A stretch of DNA of 64,000 bases from Mrakia gelida. Its lineage: Eukaryota > Basidiomycota > Tremellomycetes > Cystofilobasidiales > Mrakiaceae. Position numbers and translations under genes: made by a program. Location: contig BRON01000002.1 of NCBI GenBank assembly GCA_024345305.1, positions 1,488,001-1,552,000 of the forward strand, read 5' to 3'. Positions 1 through 10,171 of this stretch are shown one piece after another; the first letter of the stretch is position 1, and the number at the start of each line of letters is the position of its first letter. The notes beneath the pieces are model-generated. The model searched no databases. It was not told the origin of the DNA and saw only the letters and a program-made list of their open reading frames with translations.

Positions 1-534
1 CGGCGCCGGCGAGGTTGAGGCTGAAGTTGCGAGCGGGAGAGGCGATCCAAAAGCGTCGATGGTTCGAATGATCAAGTCTAGACTGTCGAAGAGGGAGTTG
101 ACATTCATTCGGAGGAGGCGGAGGGTGGTGGTTTGGATGGAGCTGAGATGGCAAAGCGAAGTGGGAAGAGGGGAGGGAGAGGGAGGGAGGGAAGGAAGGA
201 GGAGAGGGAGAGGTGGACGTGAGCTCGTTCGTTCACAAACTGAGAGAGACAAAGAGCTGATAGAAGGCCAGGTTCGGGCTAGATCGACTCACATATCGAG
301 CCCCTCCTCATCAGGTGTGATCGTAGTAGTAACTTGAGCTGGGTTCCTCTCCTTGTCCACTTGAAGCGTCCGTTGAATGATGGAAGCGTGCGAGCTCGAG
401 GCGAGAGGGAAATGGAAAGAGCTTTGAACGACCCAAAACGAGCTCGGATCAGCTGAAGATTTGACGAGCGGTTAGGTGGGAGGTCGAACTCACACCGAAT
501 GAAGTTTTTCTTGAGGTTCGAACGTTGCGGACAT
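1..534 (-). CDS. PCC1: KEOPS/EKC complex subunit Pcc1 (3' part missing)
   Basis: Exons on the minus strand: 534-494, 421-293, 142-1, running off the window edge; the phases close across both introns. The joined protein starts MSATFEPQEKLHSVSFHFPL, continues with SIIQRTLQVDKERNPAQVT, and ends with TTLRLLRMNVNSLFDSLDL followed by IIRTIDAFGSP. That matches the Pcc1/LAGE3 pattern: an FP-strand, a leucine-rich helix with a VD-E turn, then an R-LR--(V/M)NS--D-L-L--RT helix. Pcc1 is the dimerisation subunit of KEOPS, which makes the t6A37 base of ANN-decoding tRNAs and affects telomeres and transcription. At least 104 residues are in the window; family members are about 90-140, so only a short tail is missing. 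The gene is divergent from the next gene with only 66 bp between start codons. Family assignment is by remembered motif, not by search. Confidence 0.8.
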
Positions 535-600
535 GGCTGTTTGAGCTTTCAAACGACGAGGGGAGAGGTTGAGCTTTTCGACTCCTTCCTTCCAACGACG
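535..600. promoter_or_regulatory. very short divergent promoter between PCC1 and the LYR-like gene
   Basis: Only 66 bp separate the two inferred ATGs. If the rightward gene instead starts at 613, the gap is 78 bp. I see no TATA box; the stretch is a mix of purine and pyrimidine runs. The two 5' UTRs may overlap. Confidence 0.4.
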
Positions 601-2480
601 ATGAGCTCAACGATGTCCTCCTCCTCTTCTCGTCTCCCCTTCCGTTCCTACTTCACACCCAAACCCCCTCCCCTCCCCCCTCACCCAACGCGCTCCCTCC
701 TCGCCTCTCAAAACACATTCCTCCCCCTCCCCCTCCTCGAAACGCTCCTGAACCACACTCCCTTCGCTCCCTGCCCTCCTCCCCTCTCGCGCGAAGATCA
801 ACTCGCCCTCGATCTAGCCTACGTTGCCCCCCGCCGACTCAACCCTCGCACAGCAAACCAGAAGGAGGTCCCTCGTCTCGTCGCGAGCGACCTTGAACCG
901 AGATTCAGGACTCAGGAGCACAGGAGGGTGATCAAGTGGTCTTTGATCCGTGGGTTGTTTCGCGAGTTTGGGAAGAGGGAGAGCAGGGATGGGAGTGGGA
1001 ACGTGTTGAGGAATCATGTCAAGAATAGTGTTAGGACGAGTAGGGAGATGAAGCATTTCAACGAGAGGAGAGATGGGACTCTGGAGGGGAGGATCGATTT
1101 TGGGTGGGAGGTACGTTCAGCGGAGGGGGGAGGAGAGGGAAGGAGAAAGTCGAGCTCACCACTTTCTTTTTGGTTCTTCGCTCTCGTTCGTTTCTTTCGT
1201 GTCGGCAGACTCTGGATCTTTTGCGGAAATCGAGGGAGAAGGGAGATGGGAAGTTCTTGGAGAGGTTGACGGAGAAGGTTTTGTACCAGCAGGATGCGAA
1301 GGGGTTGGCGATTCAGGAGGAGAGGGATAAGGTCAAGCCGGTGAGTCGCGAGCTCGTTTCTGGTTGAGTTTTGGCGGGGGTTTCGCTGGACAATGAGCTG
1401 ATCTGGGATCTTTAATTGGGGTTCGATCTAGTCTGGTGGTCCGATCCCCTGGGCTCGACCGTACGGAGGAACTTGGACGGGTTCGATCATGCAGCCGAAT
1501 CGACTTCATGGTTCGTCCCACCATCTTTCTCCCCCGACCTTCCTTTTCGCTTCTTCGTATCCGATCTACCCTCTCAAACACTCGTCTACATCTCATCCAG
1601 CTCGCTCGACCTCTCTCTCTCTCGCTCCTCGAAACTAACGCGTCCCTTCGTGCGTCCTCCAGCCGCCCTCCCTCGAATCAAACCCCAACCTCTCAAAGTC
1701 TCCATGATGATCTGGAGGCGCGAGAGGGAACAGAACGAAGCCTTCCGGATCATCAGTCTCAGGGACACAGCTAAGAGAAAACCGGACGATAAAGCTCTGC
1801 AAGAGGAGGTGAACTGTGAGTTGGCGTGCGACGTCGCGTCCCAATCTCCCTCTCTCTTGCCTCTTCTTTGTTTTTTCCTCAATGTGCTGACCTCCTACCC
1901 CCCCCCCCCCCCCCCCGTTCTCTGTCCCCTCCTCCCCTACCACACCCTCCCTTCGTACTCACTTCGTTCGTCGTCCCCAGCCCCCCTCTTCCAACACCAC
2001 CTCCGCCTCGCCAACCGAACCCTCAACGAAGGTCGCGCTCGGGAATCCAGCCCCATCCCCCCCTCCCTCGTCCTAGCCTGCGCCGCCGCCCGCGTCAAAA
2101 CCGACAAGTACAAGTACGAGAAACGTCAAGCCGTCTACGCTGCTCGATGGAAGCTCGTCCTCGAGCGACGAGCTCAGGTGGACGCGGGGTTGAGGGAGGG
2201 TCCGCTCGAGCAGGAACTGGCTGTGAATGGGGAGGTGGGAGCTGGGATTTGGGGAGTGACGAAGGAGGTGGAGTGGGAGGGGGGGAAGCCGAAGGTGAAG
2301 AAGGTGAAGGTGGGGGAGGAGGAGAAGGAGGTGGTGGTGGAGAAGAAGTCAGTGCTGAGGTGGAAGGAGGGGGAGAGAGGGTGGAAGGAGGCGGAGTTGA
2401 AGAGGGAGAGGTATGGGGGGTGGTTGGGTGGGAATCGGGGACAAGAGGGGAGGGTGTTGAGTGGGTGGGAGAGGCCGTAG
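601..2480 (+). CDS. unrecognised protein with a degenerate LYR-like segment
   Basis: Exons 601-1110, 1209-1340, 1432-1510, 1663-1815, 1981-2480 give 457 residues with closing phases. The start could also be the ATG at 613. Residues around 95-150 contain RVIKWSLIRGLFREFGKR and later NVLRNHVKNSVRTSREMKHF. This resembles the two helices of the Complex1_LYR fold, but the L-Y-R triplet itself is not intact. The middle has a tidy conserved-looking block, PIPWARPYGGTWTGSIMQP, and the C-terminal part has a basic helix VYAARWKLVLERRAQ followed by a Lys/Glu-rich tail. LYR proteins are small mitochondrial adaptors for complex assembly or Fe-S transfer, but this protein is much longer and I do not assign a function. 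Intron 4 carries a 19-nt cytosine run. The neighbour PCC1 is divergent. Confidence 0.7.
1898..1916. repeat. 19-nt cytosine homopolymer inside an intron
   Basis: An uninterrupted run of 19 C lies in intron 4 of the LYR-like gene (1816-1980), between the branch-site-like CTGAC and the acceptor. It acts as an extreme polypyrimidine tract. Its length may be unreliable in sequencing. Confidence 0.85.
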
Positions 2481-2943
2481 ATTGGTATGGCGGTTGGGCG
2501 GAAGGTGTATAGGAAGGGGAAAGAGAGTCAGTTCGAGACGCGTCGTGCTTGCGGTGGTGTGTTGACGCGTTGGAAGGCCGGGCTTGCGCCCCGGTCGAAT
2601 TGGAGTTGAAGAGCTGGAGGGGAAACTGCTAGGCGCTAAGCCTTACTTGCTACTGTAAAGATGCAGTGCCCTCTTTCTGGAGCGAGTTGCTTCGCGACGG
2701 GCGAAAGGGCGATCTCGACCACGACTCCCTCGCCCGCTCTCGTTTGACGAGACGGTTGTCCGTCTTTCGACTCACTATTCAATTTCAACACCCTTCTTCC
2801 CTCTCTGCTCCTTCGTCTTCCCAAAAGACAACGAAAATAAATCAAAACAACCTCGGGGCTTCTTCGCTCATCCGCGCCCTCCTTGGCCGCTCCTCCCAAC
2901 CTCCAGCATCGCCCTCTTCCTCCTTCCCCTTCTCTAGGGACCC
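2481..2943. other. intergenic region, LYR-like gene to spartin-like gene
   Basis: No supported gene. It holds the 3' flank of the upstream gene, one GACGCGTC palindrome at 2537-2544 and a pyrimidine-rich leader before the next ATG. Confidence 0.6.
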
Positions 2944-5540
2944 ATGCCCGTTCTTCTCAAGCTCCCTTCCGCCTCGGTATCTCGTATAGAAGAAGAAGTC
3001 GACTCTGCGCACCTTCCTCTCGCCCATGGTGCCCTCACGTACGTTGAATGAACAGGACGAGCTCACCATCGAGAATCTCGATCTTCTCCGTCGTTCCACA
3101 AAGCTCACCTCCTGCCCTCCTGCCCTCCCTCGTTCCTGCAGACTGTCGACGTTGGATTCGGGCAGGTTCGATGGTACGAACGAGGAGAAGGTCTTGCTCT
3201 TGACTATAGGAGAATTTGTGAGCCGCCTCGTTCTCCTTCTCGTTTCGATGATGAGCTCGATCCCTCCTCCCTTCTCCTTCTCAAGCTGACCTGTCCTCTT
3301 CGCTCGTCTCTTGCAGCACTACCGTCTCCTCCCCCACCTCACCATCTCCCACTCCCCTTCCCTCAACACCTACACCCTTCCTCCTAAACCTTCATCATCC
3401 TCCTCGTCAACGCCCTCTCCTCCCTCGATGCTCGTCACCCTCCCCTTCCCCTCCTCCACCTCGGACGAACTCGATCAAACCACCCTCCTCACCTTACTCA
3501 CTCAACACCTCACCCTCGTGACTCATAACCCACCCTCCTCAGCCCTCAAGAACAAAATTCTCCTCATCGACGACGACACTGGAGCAGTCATCGGCGAGAT
3601 GGACGTTGATTCGGCGGGACTGGAGCTGGTGGACGACTCGAAGGGCGAGAAGGGACCTGTGTTGGTGGATCTGAACGGGAGGAGTACAGATGGGACTAAC
3701 AGGGTTGTGGTGACGGAGGTGCCCCAGGGAGAGATGGACGATTGGATGTTGAGGGGGGCGGCGAACCTTGGGTGAGTCCTGTTGAGCGAACGAAGAGAGG
3801 AGAGGGGAGGGATGACGAGCTGACCGAGTCGCGACTCGTTTGTCTCGTTATGTTTTTGGCAGAGGGAAGATGCTAAAGGGAGCGAGCCTGCTTTCGACGA
3901 AGATGACCAAGGCTTCAGAGCGGTATGTCGAGAGGACGGTGCCGAGGGAGGAGCCCGTCGTGGTGAGCGATAGGACGAAAGCGAATTTGAGGGTTGTGAA
4001 GTGAGTCCCGGGTCTCGAGTCTCTCTTCGCGTTCTTGTCGCTTGCGTTCTCAGTCGCTGATCTAGATCACACTCTGATGCTTCTCGTTCTTGCAGTAAAT
4101 CGACTCTGGCCGTTCCATCTACAGTCGCGAAGGTACGTAAGAAGGACGCGAAGCGGCTCGACGCGTCGAAGATTCAAAGCTCACTCCCTCCTCCGCTCTC
4201 TCTCTTCCTTCTTCCTCAGGGAACTGGCTTCATCAACCGAAACATCCAAAAGGGGATGGAGTTTGCCGTCGAGCACGGTCACGAAGGATCCGTCAAGGCT
4301 CTCACCCTCGCTCGAGAGAAACAAGCTCAACGGAAATCCTCCCACAGCTCGTTCGACTCCCTCTCTCGTTCCCCACCTCCTTCCTCCCCGTCTCACGAGA
4401 AGGACAGCAACGACCTCCTTATCTCCTTCGACGACGACAACAACCACGAAAAGGCTTCGTCCGTCTTCAGCAACGATTCCAACACCACCAACTCTCCCTC
4501 CTCCGGTCGAAAACCTCCTCCTCCCGTCCCTACCAAACCCTCCCACCTCTCCACCTCCCCGAACGCTAGAGCCGAGATGGAGATCTCCAAGAGACCTCTC
4601 TTCTCGAGACTTCTACTCGCTGGAGACGTGCTCTACACTTCGTTCGGGTCGTCGTACGAAGCGGTCCTTGGGTCGGCGGCGGAGAACTCGACGAAATCCA
4701 TCTCGCACAAGTACGGAGAGGAGGCTGGATCGGCTTCGGCTGAGGTGGGAGGATCGGTGAGGAACGTGTCGGCTGCGTTCTTTGATGCGAGGGGCGTGGG
4801 GAGGAGAGCCTTGGTGAAGGGTGCTGGGAAGGGTGAGTCGAGTTTAGACGCGTCTTCGCTTCGCGTCTTCGTTCGACTTCCGCTGACTCTTCAAGAACTT
4901 CTTGCCAGGCTACATCAAAACTCGAATGAAGGATGAACGAGGGAAGGTCTACTCGACAGGAGGAGAAGTCGTCGGCGGACTGGAGGAGGATCAAGTTCAT
5001 CAAGGTCAACTCATCGCTCTCGCCAACGAGAAATCCACTCCACCTCTCGGCTCCCCTTCCTCCCTCTCAGCACCGCCGCCCTCCTACTCCTCCTCTCCGT
5101 CAGGTCCCCGCTCCTCCTCTTCCTCTCTCAAAGAGAAATCACCCTCCTGGAGCTCTTCAGACCCGCTCCCACCACCTCCTCCCAACCGCGTCGTTCTCCC
5201 TCCACCCGTGCGATCTCTCACTCGACCAACCCCTTCATCTACACCTCCCCCTCTTGCCGCTCGACCCAAACCGAAACCCAGAACCTCGACGGGATGGCAG
5301 AGACCCAAGGCTCCAACGTCGGAATCGTTCGACTTGACGACGGATCGGGTTTCCGTTGGGATGGGAGGTTTGGATCTGGGTGTGAGTGGGAGGGATAGAT
5401 TTCGAACGGACTCACCGGAACCTGTTGTAGTAGAACGGACTGGGACTCCTGATAGAGGTGCTGGAGCTGGTGGGGAGGGAGGTGCTGCAACGACGAGGAG
5501 GAAACTGCCTCCTCCCGTTCCTTCGTTTGGAAGGAGTTGA
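2944..5540 (+). CDS. spartin/senescence-domain protein
   Basis: Exons 2944-3038, 3142-3217, 3317-3771, 3863-4000, 4096-4132, 4220-4832, 4909-5540 give 681 residues, all phases closing. The N-terminal third begins MPVLLKLPSASVSRIEEEV. The senescence/spartin domain (about residues 200-480) has RGAANLG, GKMLKGASLLSTKMTKAS, GTGFINRNIQKGMEFAVEHG, and glycine/alanine-rich helices such as LFSRLLLAGDVLYTSFGSSY and DARGVGRRALVKGAGKGYIK. This is the layout of fungal and plant senescence/spartin-associated proteins, which bind lipid droplets or endosomal membranes. The C-terminal 170 residues are Pro/Ser-rich, with PPPVP motifs that could be SH3 ligands, and end in PPPVPSFGRS. A stretch of Ser/Pro/Asp-rich sequence inside the domain (near 4330-4560) is an insertion typical of these proteins in fungi. 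Membrane role is from the family, not shown here. Confidence 0.85.
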
Positions 5541-5741
5541 CCGGACTTCAATCTTTGGTACTACTTTACGACTGTTACGAATCACGAACGACGATGGACA
5601 CCTTGCTTTCTCGCTCTCGATCAAGTTTTCCCTTGACGAGGTGAGTCGAACGCGCTCTCGAAATCCGGTGAGCTCGCCTCGACCTTCTCCTTCCCTTCCC
5701 TCTTCCCAACTCCCTCCCTCCTCCCCGTCCTTCCAGCAACC

Positions 5742-7034
5742 ATGGCCAAACGCAAATCCACCACCAAAGCTCCCTCCTCCGACATCGCCGAGTCCGACTC
5801 CGACTCTGATGGATCCTCCTCTTCCTCTACTCCCTCCTTGATCAACGTCGAGTTCGACTTCTTCCCTCCTTCCCTGGACGTGGACCTTATCGCTCTCAAA
5901 CGACTCCTCCGCTCCCTCCTCCACTCCGACTCGGACCTCTTCAACCTCCACGAGATCGCAGAGGTCGTCCTCGAGCGGTGTGAGAAGGACGGCGTCGGAA
6001 GCTGCATCAAGGTCGACGGGGAGGAGAGTGATCCGTTTAGCTTTTTGAGTGTCGTTGGGTTGGATGAGTTGAAGGTGAGGCTTGAGCTTGGGCTTGCTTC
6101 TCTGTCGCTACTCACATGTAGAGAAGAGCTGACCCTTGTCTTCTTCCCGTTTTTCGTCAGGCCATCCCAGCAGGAAAGACGTTGATCGCTCACCTCATCA
6201 AGCAGTCGATCAAGAACAAACCTCTTCACACCCTTCTTTCCACTCTCCTCGCCGAACCCTCCTCTACTACTACAACTCCTACTCCCAAAATCGGTCTTCT
6301 CATCTCGGAGAGGCTCATCAACATGCCTGTGCAGACGCAGCCTCCTCTGTATAGGATGCTCGGAGAGGAGATCGCTGCTGCTTCCGCGAAGGTGAGCTCG
6401 ACCTCTTCCTTCCTCCTCCCGTCTCGCCGTTTCTCTGTCCCTTCCCTCCCCACACACCATGATGCCCTACTGACACATCTTTGGTCGATTTCGCGATCTC
6501 CGTTCTCTCAGGGAAACACCTCCTACGCCTTCACGCACTACCTCCTCCTTTCGAAACTCTACGTCGCTCCCGCCTTCACCGTCCAAAACGCGTCGTCGTC
6601 CAAGAACAAGAAGAATAAGGCCAACAAGGCAAAGGCTGCCAAGGCGGCTGCTCCCGATGAGATGCAGGTGGACGGAGAGGACGCGTTGCTCTTAAACGAC
6701 GGAGGACCGTTGCCTTTCCATCCGGAGGATTCGTTGCTCGCGAGGGTGAGTCGCGCGCTCTCTTTCCTCTTCCTCTCACTTCCTCTTATCGCGAGTAAGC
6801 ACCTCACACGTCGAATCTGACTCCCATTTCCCTTTTTCTCGTTCCTTCTCCTCGCCTCTCCTCGCCTCGCCTCAGCACGCCCTCCACCAAATCACCTTCC
6901 CCTTCCTCTCGGCACCTCCTCGAAAAGCAGACGATCCCCTGGAGTTTGGATTGGATCAGAGAGGTGGGATGATGTTGTTCGAGGCTGGGAAGTGGGCGGA
7001 GATCGTCAAGTCGCTCGAGACGGGATGCGTCTAG
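5742..7034 (+). CDS. BCP1: BCP1/BCCIP family protein
   Basis: Exons 5742-6074, 6161-6391, 6512-6745, 6876-7034 give 318 residues. It begins with a Lys-rich then acidic SDSDSD stretch, followed by the family core: VEFDFFPPSLDVDLIALKRL, SFLSVVGLDEL, KIGLLISERLINMPVQTQPP and YAFTHYLLLSKLY. The final exon has HQITFPFL and a C-terminal EAGKWAEIVKSLE. This is the BCP1 (yeast) / BCCIP (human) arrangement. In yeast Bcp1 is essential, acts as a chaperone for ribosomal protein Rpl23 and is needed for nuclear export of the lipid kinase Mss4. A lysine/alanine-rich insertion (near 6600-6650) followed by a short acidic segment lies in exon 3, where other members also vary. Length is close to the usual 280-320. 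The 201-bp gap to the upstream gene is short and pyrimidine-rich. Confidence 0.9.
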
Positions 7035-7491
7035 ATATGTACGTTTCGAGATCGCGATGAGATTCACCCTCTGCGTACCGCGTCGTTTGTCCTCGTCTCA
7101 GGAGAGGAAGGATTCTAGATCCGGGACGTGGAGTCTGAAATTCGGGGAGCTGAAGTGTACGAGCTCTCACTCGGAGAGATCCGGTGGACCCTTGTTTGCG
7201 AGAGCGAAAGGCAGCGGACGGCGAGGAGACGCGTCGACCTCAACGCGCGACTGAACTTCGATGCGTTCGTTTTCGTTTCGCTCCTTCCGTTCCTTGGGTG
7301 CTCCCTCTCTTTTCACCCAGTTTCATTTCAATACTACAACTGACGGATTCGCTTCCTTTTCTGGACCACAGCTGACAGCTTTGTGAAACTCAGGGGAGGA
7401 AACGAAAGAAGGCACGGCGACGAACAGCTTTCACCTCTCCCTCCTTCTCGGCCTTCTCCCTCCCCTTCCCTTCCCTCCAACCACCACCACG
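7035..7491. other. intergenic region, BCP1 to membrane-protein gene
   Basis: No gene supported. It contains the BCP1 3' flank, one GACGCGTC palindrome at 7228-7235 and a pyrimidine-rich stretch just before the next ATG. The reading frames seen here lack splice and codon features of the neighbours. Confidence 0.6.
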
Positions 7492-8851
7492 ATGCTTCCT
7501 CAACTCTTCACCTTTGTCCTCCTTCTCCTTTGCTCCCTCGTTTCAGCTCAAATACACATCCAACCCTTCCGTCGCCCTCCCTCTCTCTGCGTCCCTCTTC
7601 GCATCTCCTTTTCCGGCGGGATCCCTCCCTTCGAGATCAAACTCTTCGACGGGATCAACATCGCCGGAACTATCGCTGCTCTGGATCTCGACAGGTCTAT
7701 CTCCTGGACACCTACATTCGTCCATCCTGAGGAATCGCTCTACCTGACGATCTACGATGGGTCGAGAACGACGGTTGCGAGGAGCGGGAAGTTTGCGGTT
7801 CGGGACGTTGAGAAGTGGGAGGTGGTGAATGGGACTTGTAGGCTGGCGGATCAGCTGGAGAGGAGTTCTAGCAGGAGTGTGGTGAGTCCTCCCTCTCTTT
7901 TTGGCAGCAGAAAAGAGGCAAAAAGCTGTCACTGATCGCGGTCGTCGTTTCATCTCCTCGTCGCTTTCGCCTCCCTCCAGGCTTCTATCGCTTCGGTCTG
8001 TGCCGCCAATGCTGCCAGCCGTGCTCAAGCTTCAGAAAGATTGCGACTTGGGTGAGCTTGTCTCTACGCTGTCCTTCGTTCCGAATTTTCTCCCGGGAAC
8101 GAAAGCCTCACGCTTGATCGATCCCTCGTTTCACAGCTTGCTCGTCTTCTTCTCCCTCCTCGGCGCTCTCGTTCTTTTCGGCCTCCCCTTCTACGTCTGG
8201 TTCCGTCGAAAAAGAGCAAGAACCGCTCTGGAAGTGAAGAACAAGCTCGTTTCGTACGAGGAAGTGGTGGAGTTTGATCTTTGGGGAACTTGCGACGACG
8301 CGTCGAGATCCAGGTTAGTTCACTTTGCTCTTCACTGCCTCCTTCAGTCGTTCGCGATGAGCTGCCGCTGACTCAAACTTCCCACTCTCAGGCACGGGCC
8401 TTCGATCTGCACCTCGGCTTCTCTGGTTCGTATGAAGAGCACGGAACACGTCCGGCCTGCTGCTCGCGTCCTCGCCTCGCTGACTTGTCTTCCTTGACCT
8501 CCCTCCTCACTACAGGGAGACTCTCAAACCTACCCTCTCATGTTTTCCTACCTCGACAATCCCCTCAACTCTCCCACCAGCCCCCTCTCCCCTTCCTTCC
8601 AAGACGGGTTTGCATCGCCCAGAACGACGTCGAGCCCAGGAAGTCCCTCGCCTCTCTTCCTTCAGCCGGATCTTCTCCCTCCCTCTTCGGAGGTCCCCTC
8701 CTACTCAGATGCTCTCAAAGCCGCTCGAGCGAAGAGGTCGCCTTCAACGACGCGACCTTCAGGAAGGGAACGACGAGAGACGAGGACGGGATCGGACGCG
8801 TCGTCGTCGTCTTCGCGACCTCTTCCTCCTCCTTATCAGTTTCATAGCTAG
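7492..8851 (+). CDS. single-pass membrane protein with signal peptide and PPxY tail
   Basis: Exons 7492-7881, 7981-8051, 8137-8313, 8392-8425, 8516-8851 give 335 residues. A clear signal peptide opens it (MLPQLFTFVLLLLCSLVSAQ), followed by an ectodomain of about 130 residues with an NGT sequon and three cysteines. One transmembrane helix follows, with LLVFFSLLGALVLFGLPFYV and then a WFRRKRAR stop-transfer. The cytoplasmic tail is Ser/Pro-rich and has PSYSDAL and PPPY near the end, both candidates for WW-domain (Rsp5-type) binding. Topology is therefore predicted as type I. I do not recognise the ectodomain; the arrangement resembles fungal surface or vesicle cargo proteins, but no family is assigned. 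The next gene is convergent, with stop codons 86 bp apart. Confidence 0.75.
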
Positions 8852-8937
8852 CTTCGGTTTCGAAACATGCCAATTCGATGCATCTCATTCAGTGGGTTGC
8901 GCTAGAAGTCTGTGCAGAGCGGAAAAGACGTGAAAAG

Positions 8938-10052
8938 TCAGACTTTGTCGTCGAACGCGACGCGATCTCGAATCGATTCAAGTCGGAGGGAACGGAACTC
9001 ACCAACAGTGAACTTGATCTTCAATCCTTCCGTCGACAGCCTCTGAACTGCTTCCATCGTTTCCCTCCTCTCCTTCTCGGACGCGACGACGAGGACGATG
9101 CCTCCCGTTCGGACGTGTTCCAGACTTGTGATGACGGGGATCTTCTCGAGCCGACCTAGGAAGTCTTGACCGTGGTGGAGGAGGCTACCGAGGTGTAGTC
9201 GGAGCTCGATACGAGCGAGAGCTGCGAACGGTAGCGACGCGGGGTGGACTTGACTCGTCGAGGCGTCGTAGCTGTAGCTGAGGACTCCCTCGAAGCTGAC
9301 CGACTCGATCCTCGTCCAGTTGTCCAGATGGGGAGACCGAACGTCCGACCAAGGGCTTGAGAGGTGTCCAGACCTCTGAGGGAGCTTGTAAGCGACGTGT
9401 TTGGGGTTGAGGTGAGGGAGGAGGCGAAGATGAAGGAGAGGGAGGAGGGTTTCTCGGTTTTCGGTGTTGATGATTAGGACAACTCGTTCGAGAGGGATAA
9501 GGGTTGATGTTCCGGATGGGTCCGAGGTGCGAGCAAGGTCGAGGTCGAGGTGGGATGGGAGAGGGGACGCGAGGGTGTCGGGGAGGGCGGAGAAGTCAAG
9601 GGTGAGCTTTTGGCTCTGGAGGAGGGAGAGGTAGACGTTGATCCTCGATGGAGACTGAGAGAACCAGGAGAGATGATAGCTGATAAGTTTCGATCCCGAG
9701 GCCTAGGTCAGAGCTCCTGCCGATCGAGAAGAGAGCATGACGGGCTGAAGGAGGAAGGAGGAAGAGGTCGAGCTCACGTTCGTTCCCTTCCTGCCGCAGA
9801 ACAAGCCTTCCAGCGAGGACAGATCCCTAGTTTCGACGTTCTCGTAGAGAAGCTTTGAAGTTGCGATGAGGAAATCCAAGGAGACCTGACCGAGGGTGGC
9901 GAGGGTCGAAGGGGAGGACTCGGCAAAGACGAGGAGGAGGAGGTCCCAAGGCAAGGTCGCGGGAGGAAGCTGCTGGTGGTTAGAGAGGAGAACAAAGTCA
10001 GGTTATATAAGACTGGGGTTGACCTCACGTCGTGAGAGCTCACAAGGTCCAT
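8938..10052 (-). CDS. F-box protein (fungal type)
   Basis: Minus-strand exons 10052-10044, 9969-9778, 9654-8938 give 305 residues. The first coding exon is only 9 nt (Met-Asp-Leu). Right after it comes an F-box-like helix set: LPPATLPWDLLLLVFAES, STLATLGQVSLDFLIATSKL, LYENVET. The remainder is a leucine-rich region with strand-like segments (LERVVLIINTE, HLGSLLHHGQDFLG, GGIVLVVASEKERRE) and no recognised substrate-binding repeat. F-box proteins bring substrates to SCF ubiquitin ligases through Skp1. The call rests on the helix pattern and N-terminal position, so it is moderate. Exon 3 ends with an in-frame TGA at 8938-8940. A plus-strand TATATAAG lies inside intron 1, at 10004-10011, and could serve the divergent cyclophilin gene. 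Confidence 0.65.
10004..10011 (+). promoter_or_regulatory. TATA-like element for the cyclophilin gene
   Basis: TATATAAG on the plus strand, about 160 bp upstream of the cyclophilin ATG at 10172. It falls within intron 1 of the F-box gene on the opposite strand, so the two transcription units would overlap at their 5' ends. Confidence 0.4.
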
Positions 10053-10171
10053 CGAGAAAGAGCGTCGCGAAGGAGGAGCTGGTGAGATGGACGTTGCAGA
10101 CGAGGCGAAATGAGCTTCGAGCTTCCTTCCTTCTCTCTTCGTCCTGCCCTCAACGACCAGCTACTCTTCGG
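10053..10171. promoter_or_regulatory. divergent promoter, F-box gene / cyclophilin
   Basis: 119 bp separate the two start codons. Apart from the TATA-like box slightly to the left there is no obvious motif. Confidence 0.4.
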
